A DNA stretch of 64,000 nucleotides from Ochrobactrum sp. CGA5 (GTDB taxonomy: Bacteria > Pseudomonadota > Alphaproteobacteria > Rhizobiales > Rhizobiaceae): assembly GCF_006345815.1 (NCBI RefSeq), contig NZ_VCIG01000043.1:277499-341498 (forward strand), given 5' to 3'. Positions within the stretch are counted from its first letter, which is position 1. Every line of letters starts with the position of its first letter. A model generated the notes under the pieces. The model had not been told where the DNA came from. It saw only the letters and a program-made list of their open reading frames with translations, and did no database searches. Position numbers and translations under genes: made by a program. This document shows, piece after piece, positions 1 to 10,301 of this stretch.

Positions 1-122
1 CTGTAGTCGAGTTCGGCCTTGTCGGGCAGACCATGCATATGGTTGACGAGCGCGTGGCCCTTGCCGACCTCGAAGGACTGACACAGATTTATGAACGCTT
101 CATCGCCGATTTCTTTGGGTAG
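1..122 (+). CDS. dapE: Succinyl-diaminopimelate desuccinylase, C-terminal fragment
   Basis: Only the last 39 codons lie in the window (reading frame from base 3, TAG at 120-122). The end contains [14 protein letters not shown], matching the conserved C-terminal metal-ligand and substrate loop of DapE (the T-MHMVDE stretch), followed by the helix [19 protein letters not shown]. DapE is a zinc-dependent M20-family hydrolase that removes succinate from N-succinyl-LL-diaminopimelate in the lysine and peptidoglycan precursor pathway. The call rests on recognised family wording in a short fragment; another M20 peptidase is possible but less likely. dapB, another gene of the same pathway, lies at 18.5 kb. 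Confidence 0.8.
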   Translation, partial: VVEFGLVGQTMHMVDERVALADLEGLTQIYERFIADFFG

Positions 123-183
123 AGCATAATCCCGGAAAGTTGGATGACTTTTCACACGGATTACGCGAAAAATTGGGACATTC

Positions 184-789
184 ATGCCAAGCCTGGACGA
201 TATTTTCAGATATTTCTGGGGCGTCTGGAAAATGATGCTCGGGCGTAAAGAGGGACTGGGTTATCTCGACATTTCCGCCGAGGGCTTCTGGTCATCCTTC
301 TTTGCGGTTGCGATCGCGCTGCCTCCCATGTTCGCGAACTGGGCGTCCTTTGCGGCGGATCTGACGGCTGGTCGTGACGAAGCAGGCTTGCGCTTCACCA
401 TTGTCACTCGCGCGGCGGTCGTAGAGATCGCAGCCTGGATTATACCGCTTGTCATCATAGGTCTTCTCGCCAAGCGGATCGGCATTGCCAAACGTTATGC
501 GGCCTTCGTGATTGCCACCAACTGGGGCAGCGCCCTGATTTCGTGGATATTCGCACCGATCACGTTGCTGCAACTGTTCTTTCCCGGACAGGCGGACGTA
601 TCGACATTGTTTGCCTTTATTCTGTTCGGCATATCCATCGTGTTTGGTTATCGGCTGACTTTTGTCGCGTTGCAGCGCCCGCATACCTATACGGCACCCT
701 TCTTTGCCTGCACCGTCTTTGGTTCGCTGTTCCTGACCGTCCTGCTGCAGCAACTCTTCGGGATCGGCTTCGACCCGCACGCTTATTAA
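184..789 (+). CDS. Conserved inner-membrane protein of unknown function
   Basis: A 201-residue hydrophobic protein with about five predicted membrane segments (roughly residues 37-55, 76-96, 107-131, 140-160 and 170-191). A soluble N-terminal stretch of about 35 residues begins MPSLDDIFRYFWGVWKMM. No catalytic motif was recognised. It starts 61 bases after dapE on the same strand and converges with truA, so it may be co-transcribed with dapE. It could be a small transporter or Yip1-like protein, but nothing in the sequence decides this. Confidence 0.8.
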   Translation: MPSLDDIFRYFWGVWKMMLGRKEGLGYLDISAEGFWSSFFAVAIALPPMFANWASFAADLTAGRDEAGLRFTIVTRAAVVEIAAWIIPLVIIGLLAKRIGIAKRYAAFVIATNWGSALISWIFAPITLLQLFFPGQADVSTLFAFILFGISIVFGYRLTFVALQRPHTYTAPFFACTVFGSLFLTVLLQQLFGIGFDPHAY

Positions 790-828
790 GGCGCGTGCTT
801 CAGGCGCTTCATGCTCCTGCACCGCGTT

Positions 829-1584
829 TTAAAACGGAAAGGCGTAGTCCACACCAACCAGATAAAGCCCATAGGGCGGGGCAACCTGCCCGCAGGCCTT
901 GCGATCTCTGGCTTCCAGCGCGGCTTGTAGATCATCAGCCGTCCAGCGCCCGACGCCCACTTCCATCAGACTGCCTGCGAAGGACCGGACCTGATTATGC
1001 AGGAAGGACCGCGCTGAAACGCGCATTTCAACATAATCGCCATCGCGGGTGACATCGAGCCGGTCGAGCGTCTTGATCGGACTCTTGGCCTGGCATTGGG
1101 TGGCGCGAAAAGTCGTGAAATCGTGCTCACCCAAGAGCCGTTTCGCGGCTTCATGCATCGCTTCGGCATCAAGCCGCTTCTGCACCCACCAGGCGCGCTG
1201 ATAATCGATAGCCAGAGGCGCACGGCGATTATGGATACGGTAGAGATAATGCCGCGCACGTGCGGAAAAACGCGCGTCGAACGTGTTTGTCGTCTTCTCC
1301 ACATTCAGGATACTGACGCGCTCATCCGCCATGACCAGATGCGCATTGACCGCATCACGCACCTTGCCCGCATCCCAATCCTTGGTGAGATCGACATGAG
1401 CAACCTGCGCGGTTGCATGCACGCCTGCATCGGTGCGGCCCGCAGCGCTTAATGTCAGCTCTTCGCCGCAGAATTTCTTGAATGCCAGTTCAATGGCATT
1501 CTGTACCGCATGGCCATTTTCCTGCCGCTGCCAGCCGACATAGGGCGTGCCGTCATATTCGACAGTGAGCTTGTAGCGCGGCAC
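829..1584 (-). CDS. truA: tRNA pseudouridine(38-40) synthase TruA
   Basis: 251 residues, normal for TruA. The catalytic motif GRTDAGVHA lies at residues 49-57, with Asp52 as the expected nucleophile, and the N-terminus [18 protein letters not shown] is typical. The enzyme isomerises uridines 38-40 in the anticodon arm of many tRNAs. It is the last gene of a minus-strand unit def-fmt-truA; only three bases separate it from fmt, so translation is probably coupled. This placement of a tRNA modifier with the formylation and deformylation genes is common in alphaproteobacteria. Confidence 0.96.
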   Translation of the reverse strand: MPRYKLTVEYDGTPYVGWQRQENGHAVQNAIELAFKKFCGEELTLSAAGRTDAGVHATAQVAHVDLTKDWDAGKVRDAVNAHLVMADERVSILNVEKTTNTFDARFSARARHYLYRIHNRRAPLAIDYQRAWWVQKRLDAEAMHEAAKRLLGEHDFTTFRATQCQAKSPIKTLDRLDVTRDGDYVEMRVSARSFLHNQVRSFAGSLMEVGVGRWTADDLQAALEARDRKACGQVAPPYGLYLVGVDYAFPF

Positions 1585-1587
1585 CGC

Positions 1588-2508
1588 CTACAGAACCTTC
1601 ATGACCTGTGCACCACGCAGAAATTCTTGCGCTGGCAATGGCTTGCCGCCGGAACGTTGCAGCGTGACGAGCCGTACAGCACCCTCGCCGCAGGCAACCG
1701 TCAGGCGATCATCCAGTACGGTGCCCGGCGCGCCCTTGCCCTCGCCCAGCGTCGAGCGCTGAAGCTTCACCCGCTCGACAGCGCCGTTGATTTCCATTTC
1801 GCACCATGCGCCCGGAAAAGGCGACAGGCCGCGAATGGTGTTGTGCACGTCCTTGGCAGGCTTAGACCAGTCGATACGTGCCTCGGCCTTGTCGATCTTG
1901 GCGGCATAGGTCACGCCTTCCTCCGCCTGCGGCTGCAAGGCAAGGCTTTCACGCTCAAGCGCGCCCAACGCACGGATCATCAGGTCGGCGCCAATCATGC
2001 TCAAGCGATCATGCAACTCGCCTGCCGTCATGTCAGGCGTGATGGCAACCTTTTCAGCCATTGCAACAGGACCGGTATCAAGCCCCGCATCCATTTTCAT
2101 GATCATCATGCCGGTTTCCGCATCGCCCGCCATGATGGCGCGCTGGATAGGAGCGGCACCGCGCCAGCGTGGCAGCAAGGATGCATGGCCATTATAGCAA
2201 CCAAGACGCGGCGCATCCAGAATGGCTTGTGGCAGCAGCAGGCCATAGGCCACAACAATCGCGACATCGGCTTCGAGGCTTGCGAAAATCTCCTGCTCTT
2301 CCGCGTTTCTGAGGCTCTTCGGCGTAAACACCGGAATGCCGAACTGTTCTGCTTTTTCGTGCACTGGCGACTTGGTCAGCTCAAGCCCGCGGCGGCCTGC
2401 CGGGCGCGGCGGCTGCGTATAAACCGCAACAACCTCATAACCGTGACCGATGATGGCGGTGAGGATCGGCACGGAAAATTCCGGCGTCCCCATGAAAACG
2501 ACACGCAT
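1588..2508 (-). CDS. fmt: Methionyl-tRNA formyltransferase
   Basis: 306 residues. The formyltransferase signature is present: Asn106 and His108 in [18 protein letters not shown] and Asp144 in AGLDTG. The N-terminal [14 protein letters not shown] is characteristic, and the SLLP motif and the C-terminal OB-like domain (from about residue 205) are intact. It transfers formyl from 10-formyl-THF to Met-tRNAfMet. Its ATG overlaps the stop of def by one base (TAATG), so the pair is translationally coupled. A partial tRNA-fMet, its substrate, appears to lie at the far end of the window. Confidence 0.97.
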   Translation of the reverse strand: MRVVFMGTPEFSVPILTAIIGHGYEVVAVYTQPPRPAGRRGLELTKSPVHEKAEQFGIPVFTPKSLRNAEEQEIFASLEADVAIVVAYGLLLPQAILDAPRLGCYNGHASLLPRWRGAAPIQRAIMAGDAETGMMIMKMDAGLDTGPVAMAEKVAITPDMTAGELHDRLSMIGADLMIRALGALERESLALQPQAEEGVTYAAKIDKAEARIDWSKPAKDVHNTIRGLSPFPGAWCEMEINGAVERVKLQRSTLGEGKGAPGTVLDDRLTVACGEGAVRLVTLQRSGGKPLPAQEFLRGAQVMKVL

Positions 2509-3035
2509 TAAAGAACTTTCTTCGATGCTCGCTGGCTGGCGAGTTTCCTGAACTTCTTGATGACCATATCGCGTTTCAGCTTGGAAATATGATCGATGAA
2601 GAGCACACCGTTCAGATGGTCGATCTCATGCTGCAGACAGGTGGCCATCAGCCCATCGGCCTCCACGGAATGCGGCTTGCCGTCAGCATCGAAGTAATTG
2701 ACCTTGATACCGGCCGGCCGTTCCACCTCGGCATAATAATCCGGGATTGAAAGGCAGCCTTCCTCATAGGTGCTGGCTTCATCCGTCACACCGACGATCT
2801 CGGGATTGATGAAGACATGCGGCGCTTTCGGCTCACCTTCCTTGGCAAGGTCGATGACAAGCATGCGGATCGGCTCACCGACCTGAATGGCGGCAAGACC
2901 GATGCCCGGCGCATCATACATGGTGTCGAACATGTCGCCGGCAAATTTGCGCAACTGGTCGTCAAAGCGTTCCACAGGCGCGGAAACCTGACGCAGGACG
3001 GGATCGGGAAGGATGACAAGCGGTTTTACAGACAT
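2508..3035 (-). CDS. def: Peptide deformylase
   Basis: 175 residues. All three family motifs are present: GIGLAAIQ (44-51), EGCLS (92-96, metal-ligand Cys94) and HEIDH (136-140, ligands His136 and His140, catalytic Glu137). It is an iron/zinc metalloenzyme that removes the N-formyl group from new proteins. It is the first gene of the def-fmt-truA unit and is divergent from rmuC across about 100 bases (3036-3137), which should hold both promoters. Confidence 0.97.
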   Translation of the reverse strand: MSVKPLVILPDPVLRQVSAPVERFDDQLRKFAGDMFDTMYDAPGIGLAAIQVGEPIRMLVIDLAKEGEPKAPHVFINPEIVGVTDEASTYEEGCLSIPDYYAEVERPAGIKVNYFDADGKPHSVEADGLMATCLQHEIDHLNGVLFIDHISKLKRDMVIKKFRKLASQRASKKVL

Positions 3036-3137
3036 GGCGTTTCACGTAATGGCTCACGCGAGAATCGTCAATTACACTTTGTAAAATGTTCTTGTTTTGA
3101 TCTCATCAAGACAACACGAATCAGTTAAGCTCACTTC

Positions 3138-4367
3138 ATGGAAAACCAGAATCTCTTGAATGAGCCGCTTCTTCAGCTCGGCGCCACCTCCTTCACGCTC
3201 GGGAACATCCTGCTCGCGGGCATCGTCGTGCTGGTATTGTGCTTGTGCCTTTTTCTGATTGCGGCAGCGCGCTCCGCCCGGCTTCGCGCAGTTGCGGAAG
3301 CGCAGGCCGAGGACCGCGCCCGCGATGCGGAATATCGCATGGCCGAAATCCTGAAGGCACAAGCAGAAATGCAAGGCCGGATGCAGACTATGGCGGAGGT
3401 GTTCGGCTCGCGGCAGGCGGAACTCAACCAGTCGATCCGCGAACGGCTCGACGGCATGACGCATCGCATCGGGCAGACCATGACCGAACAGACCCGCTCG
3501 ACGCATGAGAACCTCGCCAAATTACAGGAACGCCTCGCCGTCATCGACACGGCGCAGAACAATATCCAGTCTCTTGCCGGACAGGTGGTGCAGTTGCAGG
3601 CGATCCTCGCCAACAAGCAGACGCGCGGCGCTTTCGGCCAGTCGCGCATGGAAGCGATCATTGCCGATGGCCTGCCGCAGGGGGCCTATGAGTTTCAGGC
3701 AACGCTTTCCAACAGCACCCGTCCCGATTGCCTTGTGCGGATGCCGAACAATGCGCCCTCATTGGTGATCGACGCGAAATTTCCGCTCGAAGCCTGGAAT
3801 TCAATGCGCGAAACGGAACAGCCGGAGGCGCGCAAGGCAGCAGTCGCCCAGTTCCGCCGCGACATGGAAATCCATATCAAGGACGTGTCCGACAAATATC
3901 TCATCCCCGGAGAAACACAGGATACGGCTTTCCTGTTCGTGCCCTCGGAATCGATCTTTGCGGATATTCACGAGCATTTCGAGGCACTGATCCAGCGTGC
4001 GCACCGGGCGCGGGTGGTCATTGTCTCACCTTCGCTGCTGATGCTCTCCATTCAGGTCATTCAGGCGATCCTGAAGGATGCCCGCATGCGCGAGCAGGCG
4101 CATGTCATTCAGGGCGAAGTGATCCGGCTGATGGAAGATGTCGGCCGCCTGGATGAGCGCGTGCGCAAGCTGCAGACGCATTTCGTGCAGGCCAACAAGG
4201 ATATTGACGATATTCTGGTCTCGTCCAGCAAAGTCACCAAACGCGGCGCGAAGATCGAGGCGTTGGAATTCGGCCCTGCGCCTGCTGAGGAGGCATCCCG
4301 CCCACAGGCAAGACAGGCGGAAAGCGCTCCCACCCAAATGCGCCTGCGCGTAGTGGATGAAGATTGA
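3138..4367 (+). CDS. rmuC: DNA recombination protein RmuC
   Basis: 409 residues with one N-terminal membrane anchor (about 22-43), a long coiled coil (about 45-165), then the RmuC nuclease-like domain with LVIDAKFPLEAW and FLFVPSESIFADI, both typical of the family. RmuC is linked to limiting inversions between short inverted repeats, probably by acting as a nuclease; this is family knowledge and not visible here. It is divergent from def. The C-terminal tail of about 45 residues is low complexity and rich in Ala, Pro and Gln. A palindromic repeat follows the stop. Confidence 0.93.
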   Translation: MENQNLLNEPLLQLGATSFTLGNILLAGIVVLVLCLCLFLIAAARSARLRAVAEAQAEDRARDAEYRMAEILKAQAEMQGRMQTMAEVFGSRQAELNQSIRERLDGMTHRIGQTMTEQTRSTHENLAKLQERLAVIDTAQNNIQSLAGQVVQLQAILANKQTRGAFGQSRMEAIIADGLPQGAYEFQATLSNSTRPDCLVRMPNNAPSLVIDAKFPLEAWNSMRETEQPEARKAAVAQFRRDMEIHIKDVSDKYLIPGETQDTAFLFVPSESIFADIHEHFEALIQRAHRARVVIVSPSLLMLSIQVIQAILKDARMREQAHVIQGEVIRLMEDVGRLDERVRKLQTHFVQANKDIDDILVSSSKVTKRGAKIEALEFGPAPAEEASRPQARQAESAPTQMRLRVVDED

Positions 4368-4381
4368 CCATGCTTCTGTTG

Positions 4382-4426
4382 CCCTCGTCCTTTGAGACGG
4401 TGCTATGCACCTCTTCAGGATGAGGG
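4382..4426. repeat. Intergenic palindromic repeat
   Basis: Nested inverted repeat just after rmuC. The outer arms are CCCTCGTCC (4382-4390) and GGATGAGGG (4418-4426) with one mismatch; the inner arms are GGTGC (4399-4403) and GCACC (4407-4411). The wording CTCATCCTGA..GGTGC..TAGCACC is typical of dispersed repeats in Rhizobiales. Confidence 0.65.
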
Positions 4427-4467
4427 TAACCGTTCACCGCCAGCGCTCACCCTAAGCTTGCCGGGAG

Positions 4468-4489
4468 TTGAGGGCGACCTCGCCCTCAA
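4468..4489. terminator. Perfect palindrome at the end of the SelW-like gene
   Basis: TTGAGGGCGA (4468-4477), a two-base centre, and TCGCCCTCAA (4480-4489). It overlaps the TGA of the minus-strand gene ending at 4486. There is no T-run on either side, so termination is only a guess; it may equally be a repeat or protein site. Confidence 0.4.
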
Positions 4490-4785
4490 AGATTGGCTGG
4501 TCGGTCCGAATGACCGAGATCGCGTTCCGGCCAGACCAGATCGCGCACGCGCTGCTTCAACACCTTGGCTTCCGGGAAACCGCCGTCGCGCTTGCGCTCC
4601 CAGATCAGCTCTTCGCTGCCGTCCGGCATTTGAACGCGGATTTCAAAAACACCCCCGGTTCCCGGACGAAGCGCCACTTCGCCTAAGTCCTGCCCGAAAG
4701 TCTGCAACAATTCCTGCGCCATCCACGCCGCCCGCAGCAGCCAATTGCATTGGGTGCAATAGGTGATGGAGATCGATGGAGGCAT
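4486..4785 (-). CDS. SelT/SelW/SelH-family (Rdx) protein
   Basis: 99 residues with the thioredoxin-like N-terminus ISITYCTQCNWLLRAAW, where the CXXC pair is Cys10 and Cys13. The following stretch GGVFEIRV, WERKRDGGFPEAKVLKQRVRDLV matches bacterial Rdx proteins, which have Cys where animal SelW has selenocysteine. It is probably a small cytoplasmic thiol redox protein; the partner is unknown. It lies 16 bases after the stop of the AT-rich gene upstream. The last residues are encoded by a perfect palindrome. Confidence 0.88.
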   Translation of the reverse strand: MPPSISITYCTQCNWLLRAAWMAQELLQTFGQDLGEVALRPGTGGVFEIRVQMPDGSEELIWERKRDGGFPEAKVLKQRVRDLVWPERDLGHSDRPANL

Positions 4786-4801
4786 GTTCAGCTCGTCCAG
4801 A

Positions 4802-5272
4802 TTACTTGGTTTCTGTCACTGTTTTGAAAACACGATAAGCCTTATTGAAACTCTCAATTTCATATGGAAAATCCGGCAGATCACCAGGAAACTGGCTCAT
4901 GCACTTTGCCCATAGGTCAACATAGGATTTGCACTTCGCCCAAGCTCTCTTAGAATCCCGTCCACGAAGCTGTTGAAAATTGGCCTTAATGGCATTCCGG
5001 TCGTCTAATGGGAAAGTGTTCAACTTTTCAACAAATGGATAAGTCGCTTCTGAATATTCTCCCGGAACCTGTTCAGATGATTTTTGCAGAATGAAGGAAT
5101 AAGCATCTCGCGCCGCATTTTCCAATGCTGGCAAATGATGTTCTAACCATTGCCAAGCTTTCTGCTCTTCTGCCTGTCGGCTTTTTTCTGTCTTTTCCGA
5201 TCGCGCTATAAAAAAATTAAAACCCAAATTGCAAAGTTCAATAAATGCTTTCACCAGCCCAAACATGCTCAA
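4802..5272 (-). CDS. AT-rich hypothetical protein
   Basis: 156 residues, not recognised. The N-terminus MSMFGLVKAFIELCNLGFNFFIA is hydrophobic (residues 3-23) and could be a membrane anchor or signal-like segment; the rest is a charged, probably helical domain with WQWLEHHLPALENAARDAYSF and several Trp. Base composition is clearly richer in A and T than both neighbours, which suggests recent acquisition. It sits between the SelW-like gene and lepA, all on the minus strand, and is separated from lepA by a strong terminator, so it needs its own promoter in 5273-5309. Confidence 0.7.
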   Translation of the reverse strand: MSMFGLVKAFIELCNLGFNFFIARSEKTEKSRQAEEQKAWQWLEHHLPALENAARDAYSFILQKSSEQVPGEYSEATYPFVEKLNTFPLDDRNAIKANFQQLRGRDSKRAWAKCKSYVDLWAKCMSQFPGDLPDFPYEIESFNKAYRVFKTVTETK

Positions 5273-5309
5273 CTCCTTATAAAATATTCAAGAAAAAGCA
5301 GAAATAAAA

Positions 5310-5335
5310 AGGGGCACCGAAGTGCCCCTGAAACA
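5310..5335 (-). terminator. Rho-independent terminator of lepA
   Basis: On the minus strand: AGGGGCAC, loop TTCG, GTGCCCCT followed by TTTTATTT. The arms are 5310-5317 and 5322-5329. It lies 15 bases beyond the lepA stop. Confidence 0.85.
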
Positions 5336-5344
5336 ACCTTGGAA

Positions 5345-7153
5345 TCAATCATCGCCCATCTTGAGCGCCTGAATAAAGGCCTCCTGCGGGATTTCAACCT
5401 TGCCGAACTGGCGCATGCGCTTCTTGCCTTCCTTCTGCTTTTCCAGAAGCTTGCGCTTGCGCGTCACGTCGCCGCCGTAGCACTTGGCCGTCACGTCCTT
5501 GCGCAGCGCCGAAATCGTCTCGCGCGCCACGATGCGACCACCGATAGCCGCCTGGATCGGAATCTTGAACATGTGCTGCGGGATCAGCTCTTTCAGCTTT
5601 TCGCAGAGCGCGCGGCCACGCTTTTCAGCCGCCGAGCGGTGCACCAGCATCGAAAGCGCATCCACCGGCTCTTCATTCACGAGGATCGACATCTTGACCA
5701 GATCGCCTTCACGGTAATCCGAAAGATTGTAGTCGAATGAAGCATAGCCCTTCGAGATCGACTTCAGACGGTCGTAGAAATCGAACACCACTTCGTTGAG
5801 CGGCAGATCATAGGTGATCATGGCGCGCGGGCCGACATAGGTCAGATCAATCTGGATGCCACGGCGTTCCTGGCAAAGCTTCATGATCGCGCCAAGGTAG
5901 TCATCCGGCGTCATGATGGTTGCCTTGATCCAGGGCTCTTCAATCGCGTTGATCTTCACGATATCCGGCATATCGGCCGGGTTGTGAAGCTCTTTCTGCG
6001 ATCCGTCCTGCATGTTCAGGCGATAGACAACCGAAGGCGCTGTCGTGATGAGGTCAAGATTGAACTCGCGCTCAAGACGTTCCTGAATGATTTCCAGATG
6101 CAGAAGACCGAGGAAACCGCAGCGGAAGCCGAAACCGAGCGCCGCGGACGTTTCCATTTCGAACGAGAACGAAGCATCGTTGAGACGCAGCTTGCCCATG
6201 GCAGCGCGGAGATCTTCAAAATCAGCCGCATCGACCGGGAAAAGGCCGCAGAACACGACCGGTTGCGCAGGCTTGAAGCCGGGCAGCATCTTGCTCGTCG
6301 GGCGACGATCCTCGGTGATCGTATCACCGACGCGGGTATCAGCCACTTCCTTGATCGAAGCGGTTATGAAGCCAAGCTCACCGGGGCCAAGTTCGTCGAC
6401 CTGAACCATCTTCGGCGTAAAGACACCGGTACGTTCCACCGGATATTTCGCACCCGTGCCCATCATGCGAATGGTCTGGCCCTTTTTCAGGACACCATCG
6501 ATAATGCGCACAAGAACGATCACGCCCAGATAGGAGTCATACCAACTATCGACCAGCATGGCCTTGAGCGGCGCATTGCGATCGCCTTCCTTCGGCGCGG
6601 GCAACTGCGTGACAATGGCTTCCAGCACATCCTCGATGCCGAGGCCGGTCTTGGCGGAAATATGCACGGCCTGCGATGCATCAATGCCGATCACTTCCTC
6701 GATCTGCTGCTTGACGCGCTCCGGCTCGGCGGCGGGCAAGTCGATCTTGTTCAGCACAACCACGATTTCATGATTGTTGTCGATGGCCTGATAGACATTG
6801 GCCAGGGTCTGCGCTTCCACGCCCTGGGACGCATCCACCACCAGAAGCGACCCCTCGCACGCGGCCAGCGAGCGCGAGACTTCATATGCGAAGTCGACGT
6901 GTCCGGGCGTGTCGATCAGGTTCAGCACATAATCTTCGCCGTTCTTCGCCTTATAGCTGAGGCGGACGGTCTGCGCCTTGATGGTGATGCCGCGCTCGCG
7001 CTCGATATCCATCGAGTCGAGGACCTGATCCTTCATCTCACGCGTATCCAGCCCGCCGGTCAACTGAATGAGGCGGTCGGCCAGCGTCGATTTGCCGTGG
7101 TCGATATGGGCGACGATCGAAAAATTGCGAATATGGTCAAGTGGTGTGCTCAT
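5345..7153 (-). CDS. lepA: Elongation factor 4 (LepA), ribosome back-translocase GTPase
   Basis: 602 residues, the usual length. The G motifs are AHIDHGKST (15-23), the switch region [23 protein letters not shown] and NKIDLP. The LepA-specific C-terminal domain ends in the basic sequence [25 protein letters not shown] and then KVEIPQEAF. This translational GTPase acts on stalled or mis-translocated ribosomes. It is a single-gene unit with its own terminator. A palindromic repeat lies just upstream (7200-7244). Confidence 0.97.
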   Translation of the reverse strand: MSTPLDHIRNFSIVAHIDHGKSTLADRLIQLTGGLDTREMKDQVLDSMDIERERGITIKAQTVRLSYKAKNGEDYVLNLIDTPGHVDFAYEVSRSLAACEGSLLVVDASQGVEAQTLANVYQAIDNNHEIVVVLNKIDLPAAEPERVKQQIEEVIGIDASQAVHISAKTGLGIEDVLEAIVTQLPAPKEGDRNAPLKAMLVDSWYDSYLGVIVLVRIIDGVLKKGQTIRMMGTGAKYPVERTGVFTPKMVQVDELGPGELGFITASIKEVADTRVGDTITEDRRPTSKMLPGFKPAQPVVFCGLFPVDAADFEDLRAAMGKLRLNDASFSFEMETSAALGFGFRCGFLGLLHLEIIQERLEREFNLDLITTAPSVVYRLNMQDGSQKELHNPADMPDIVKINAIEEPWIKATIMTPDDYLGAIMKLCQERRGIQIDLTYVGPRAMITYDLPLNEVVFDFYDRLKSISKGYASFDYNLSDYREGDLVKMSILVNEEPVDALSMLVHRSAAEKRGRALCEKLKELIPQHMFKIPIQAAIGGRIVARETISALRKDVTAKCYGGDVTRKRKLLEKQKEGKKRMRQFGKVEIPQEAFIQALKMGDD

Positions 7154-7199
7154 GCGCGCGATTTAACAGCAAGAAGCAGAATCTCAAAGCGGTATTCGA

Positions 7200-7244
7200 G
7201 CGTGATCCCGAAAAGTGTGACGCAGTTTTCCGATTAGATCATGC
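7200..7244. repeat. Dispersed palindromic repeat
   Basis: GCGTGATC (7200-7207) and GATCATGC (7237-7244) bracket the core CCGAAAAGTGTGACGCAG and TTTTCCG. The core matches copies at 12452, 48787 and elsewhere in this window. Confidence 0.7.
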
Positions 7245-7404
7245 TGAAACAAAAAAACGAACATGGGAAAAAGCCTCGCTATCGTGATCGTGACAACAAG
7301 TCCCCTTTGCCTTGTGGCCAAAAGGCGATAAATCACCGGCAATATAGACGCATCGCGACCGCTCATTGTAAGCGGCGCATCTGGCTTTCATGCAGGAGTT
7401 TAGG

Positions 7405-8391
7405 ATGAAGACCGAACCGAACGAAGTCCACAACAGGCCGAAACTTGTCACCGTTTTCGGCGGCTCCGGCTTTGTAGGGCGCGCGGTCGTCGCCGCACTC
7501 ACCAAGTGCGGCTATCGTGTGCGTGTCGCCGTGCGCAAACCGGAAGTTGCCTATTACATGGCTCCGCTCGGCAACGTCGGCCAGATCCAGATGGTGCAGG
7601 CCAATATCCGCAATCGCGCTTCGGTCGAACACGTCGTCAAGGGTTCAGACCATGTCGTGAACCTCGTTGGCATTCTCGCCGAAAGCGGTCGCCAGCGATT
7701 CAACACCGTTCAGGTGCTGGGCGCGAAGCACATTGCCGAAGCCGCCAAGACCGCTGGCATCCGTATGACGCATGTGTCCTCGCTTGCTGCCGACGTCAAT
7801 TCGCCTTCTGATTACGCACGCACCAAGGCTGAAGGGGAAAATGCCGTTCTTTCCGTTCTGCCGGAAACTGTTATCCTCCGCCCGTCGATCATTTTCGGGC
7901 CGGAAGATCACTTCTTCAATCGCTTTGCCAACATGGCCCGCTTTTCGCCATTCCTGCCAGCGATCGGCGGTGGCGAAACCCGGCTCCAGCCGGTCTATGT
8001 CGGTGACGTGGCGGAAGCCGTCGCCCGTGCAGTCGACGGCAAGCTGATGCCGGGTGGCGTCTATGAGCTCGGTGGCCCGGATGTGCAGCCATTCAAGAAC
8101 TGGATGAAAGACATGCTCGGCGTGATCGCCCGCAAACGCCTCATCATTTCCGTGCCTTGGTGGGTTGCCCGTTTGCAGGCTTCAATCCTCGGCCTGCTAC
8201 CGAACCCGATGCTCACAAATGATCAGGTGACACTGTTGAAATTCGACAATGTCGTTTCTGAAAAAGCAATCAAGGAAGGCCGCACACTGGAAGGCATCGG
8301 CATCACGCCTGAAAGCGTCGACGCCATCCTGCCATCCTATCTGTGGCGATACCGCGTCGCCGGTCAGTACACCAAGACCGGTTTTGCGTGA
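7405..8391 (+). CDS. NDUFA9-like NAD(P)-binding protein (extended SDR)
   Basis: 328 residues from the ATG at 7405, chosen because GGAG lies eight to nine bases upstream; an in-frame ATG at 7390 would add five residues but lacks such a site. The Rossmann motif GGSGFVG lies at about 19-25. Family features VTVFGGSGFVGR and YYMAPLGNVGQIQMVQANIRN match the complex I accessory subunit-like SDR group of alphaproteobacteria. The real substrate is unknown. It is a monocistron ending in a good terminator and converging with uppP. Confidence 0.9.
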   Translation: MKTEPNEVHNRPKLVTVFGGSGFVGRAVVAALTKCGYRVRVAVRKPEVAYYMAPLGNVGQIQMVQANIRNRASVEHVVKGSDHVVNLVGILAESGRQRFNTVQVLGAKHIAEAAKTAGIRMTHVSSLAADVNSPSDYARTKAEGENAVLSVLPETVILRPSIIFGPEDHFFNRFANMARFSPFLPAIGGGETRLQPVYVGDVAEAVARAVDGKLMPGGVYELGGPDVQPFKNWMKDMLGVIARKRLIISVPWWVARLQASILGLLPNPMLTNDQVTLLKFDNVVSEKAIKEGRTLEGIGITPESVDAILPSYLWRYRVAGQYTKTGFA

Positions 8392-8417
8392 GCAGCAACA
8401 TAAAGCAGAAATGAATA

Positions 8418-8442
8418 GGGGGCCGAAAGGCCCCTTTTCTTT
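8418..8442 (+). terminator. Rho-independent terminator
   Basis: GGGGCC (8419-8424), loop GAAA, GGCCCC (8429-8434), then TTTTCTTT. It serves the gene ending at 8391. The T-run ends three bases from the uppP stop on the other strand. Confidence 0.85.
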
Positions 8443-8444
8443 GG

Positions 8445-9608
<1,164 letters not shown>

Positions 9609-10301
9609 ATGCTTACGCTTTTTCATCATCCCATGTCTTCGGGTTCGCGTTATGTGCGGCTCATCCTCGGTGAGTATGGCGTTGAAGCGGAGCTTATCGA
9701 GGAACGACCGTGGTCGCGACGCAAGGAATTTCTTGCACTGAACCCGGCAGGGACCCTGCCTGTACTTCTGGCGGAGAACGACCTTCCAGTCGTCGGCGCA
9801 ACGGTCATCGCCGAATATCTCGATGAAACACGCGGGGCGCTGAAGCGTAGTCGCCGCCTTCTGCCGGAAAGCCCGATGGAACGCGCCGAAGTGCGCCGTC
9901 TTGTCGATTGGTTTCTGCTGAAACTCGAAAATGAAGTGACCCGTCACATAGCCCGCGAACGCGTGTTCAAGCTGCAGATGGCTGCCGAAATGGGTGGCAG
10001 CGCGCCGGATTCGACCGCCATCCGTGCCGCCCGCACCAACATCCGCCAGCATATGAAATATATCGACTGGCTGGCCGCGACCCGTGACTGGCTTGGCGGC
10101 GCGCATCCGAGCTACGCGGACATGGCTGCGGCTGCCTCTATTTCCGTGCTAGACTATCTCGGTGAAATTGAATGGGGCGAAACCAAAGCAGCGCGCGACT
10201 GGTATGCGCGGATGAAATCGCGTCCGGCTTTCCGCCCGTTGCTTTCTGACCGCGTGCGCGGGCTTGCCCCGGTGGCCCATTATGGCGACCTCGACTTCTG
10301 A
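9609..10301 (+). CDS. fzlA: FzlA-like glutathione S-transferase-fold protein (FtsZ-binding)
   Basis: 230 residues with a thioredoxin-like N-terminal domain (about 1-80) and an all-alpha GST C-terminal domain. The N-terminus [44 protein letters not shown] and EVRRLVDWF closely follow Caulobacter FzlA as I recall it. FzlA binds FtsZ and activates septal wall synthesis rather than acting as an ordinary GST; the typical GST catalytic Ser/Cys is not evident. The gene overlaps queG by 20 bases. If it is not FzlA it is a generic GST-family protein. The FzlA assignment is from remembered sequence similarity. Confidence 0.8.
   Translation: MLTLFHHPMSSGSRYVRLILGEYGVEAELIEERPWSRRKEFLALNPAGTLPVLLAENDLPVVGATVIAEYLDETRGALKRSRRLLPESPMERAEVRRLVDWFLLKLENEVTRHIARERVFKLQMAAEMGGSAPDSTAIRAARTNIRQHMKYIDWLAATRDWLGGAHPSYADMAAAASISVLDYLGEIEWGETKAARDWYARMKSRPAFRPLLSDRVRGLAPVAHYGDLDF

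Noticed and set aside
5984..7237. A 417-codon plus-strand frame
   Set aside because: Antisense to lepA and without motifs.
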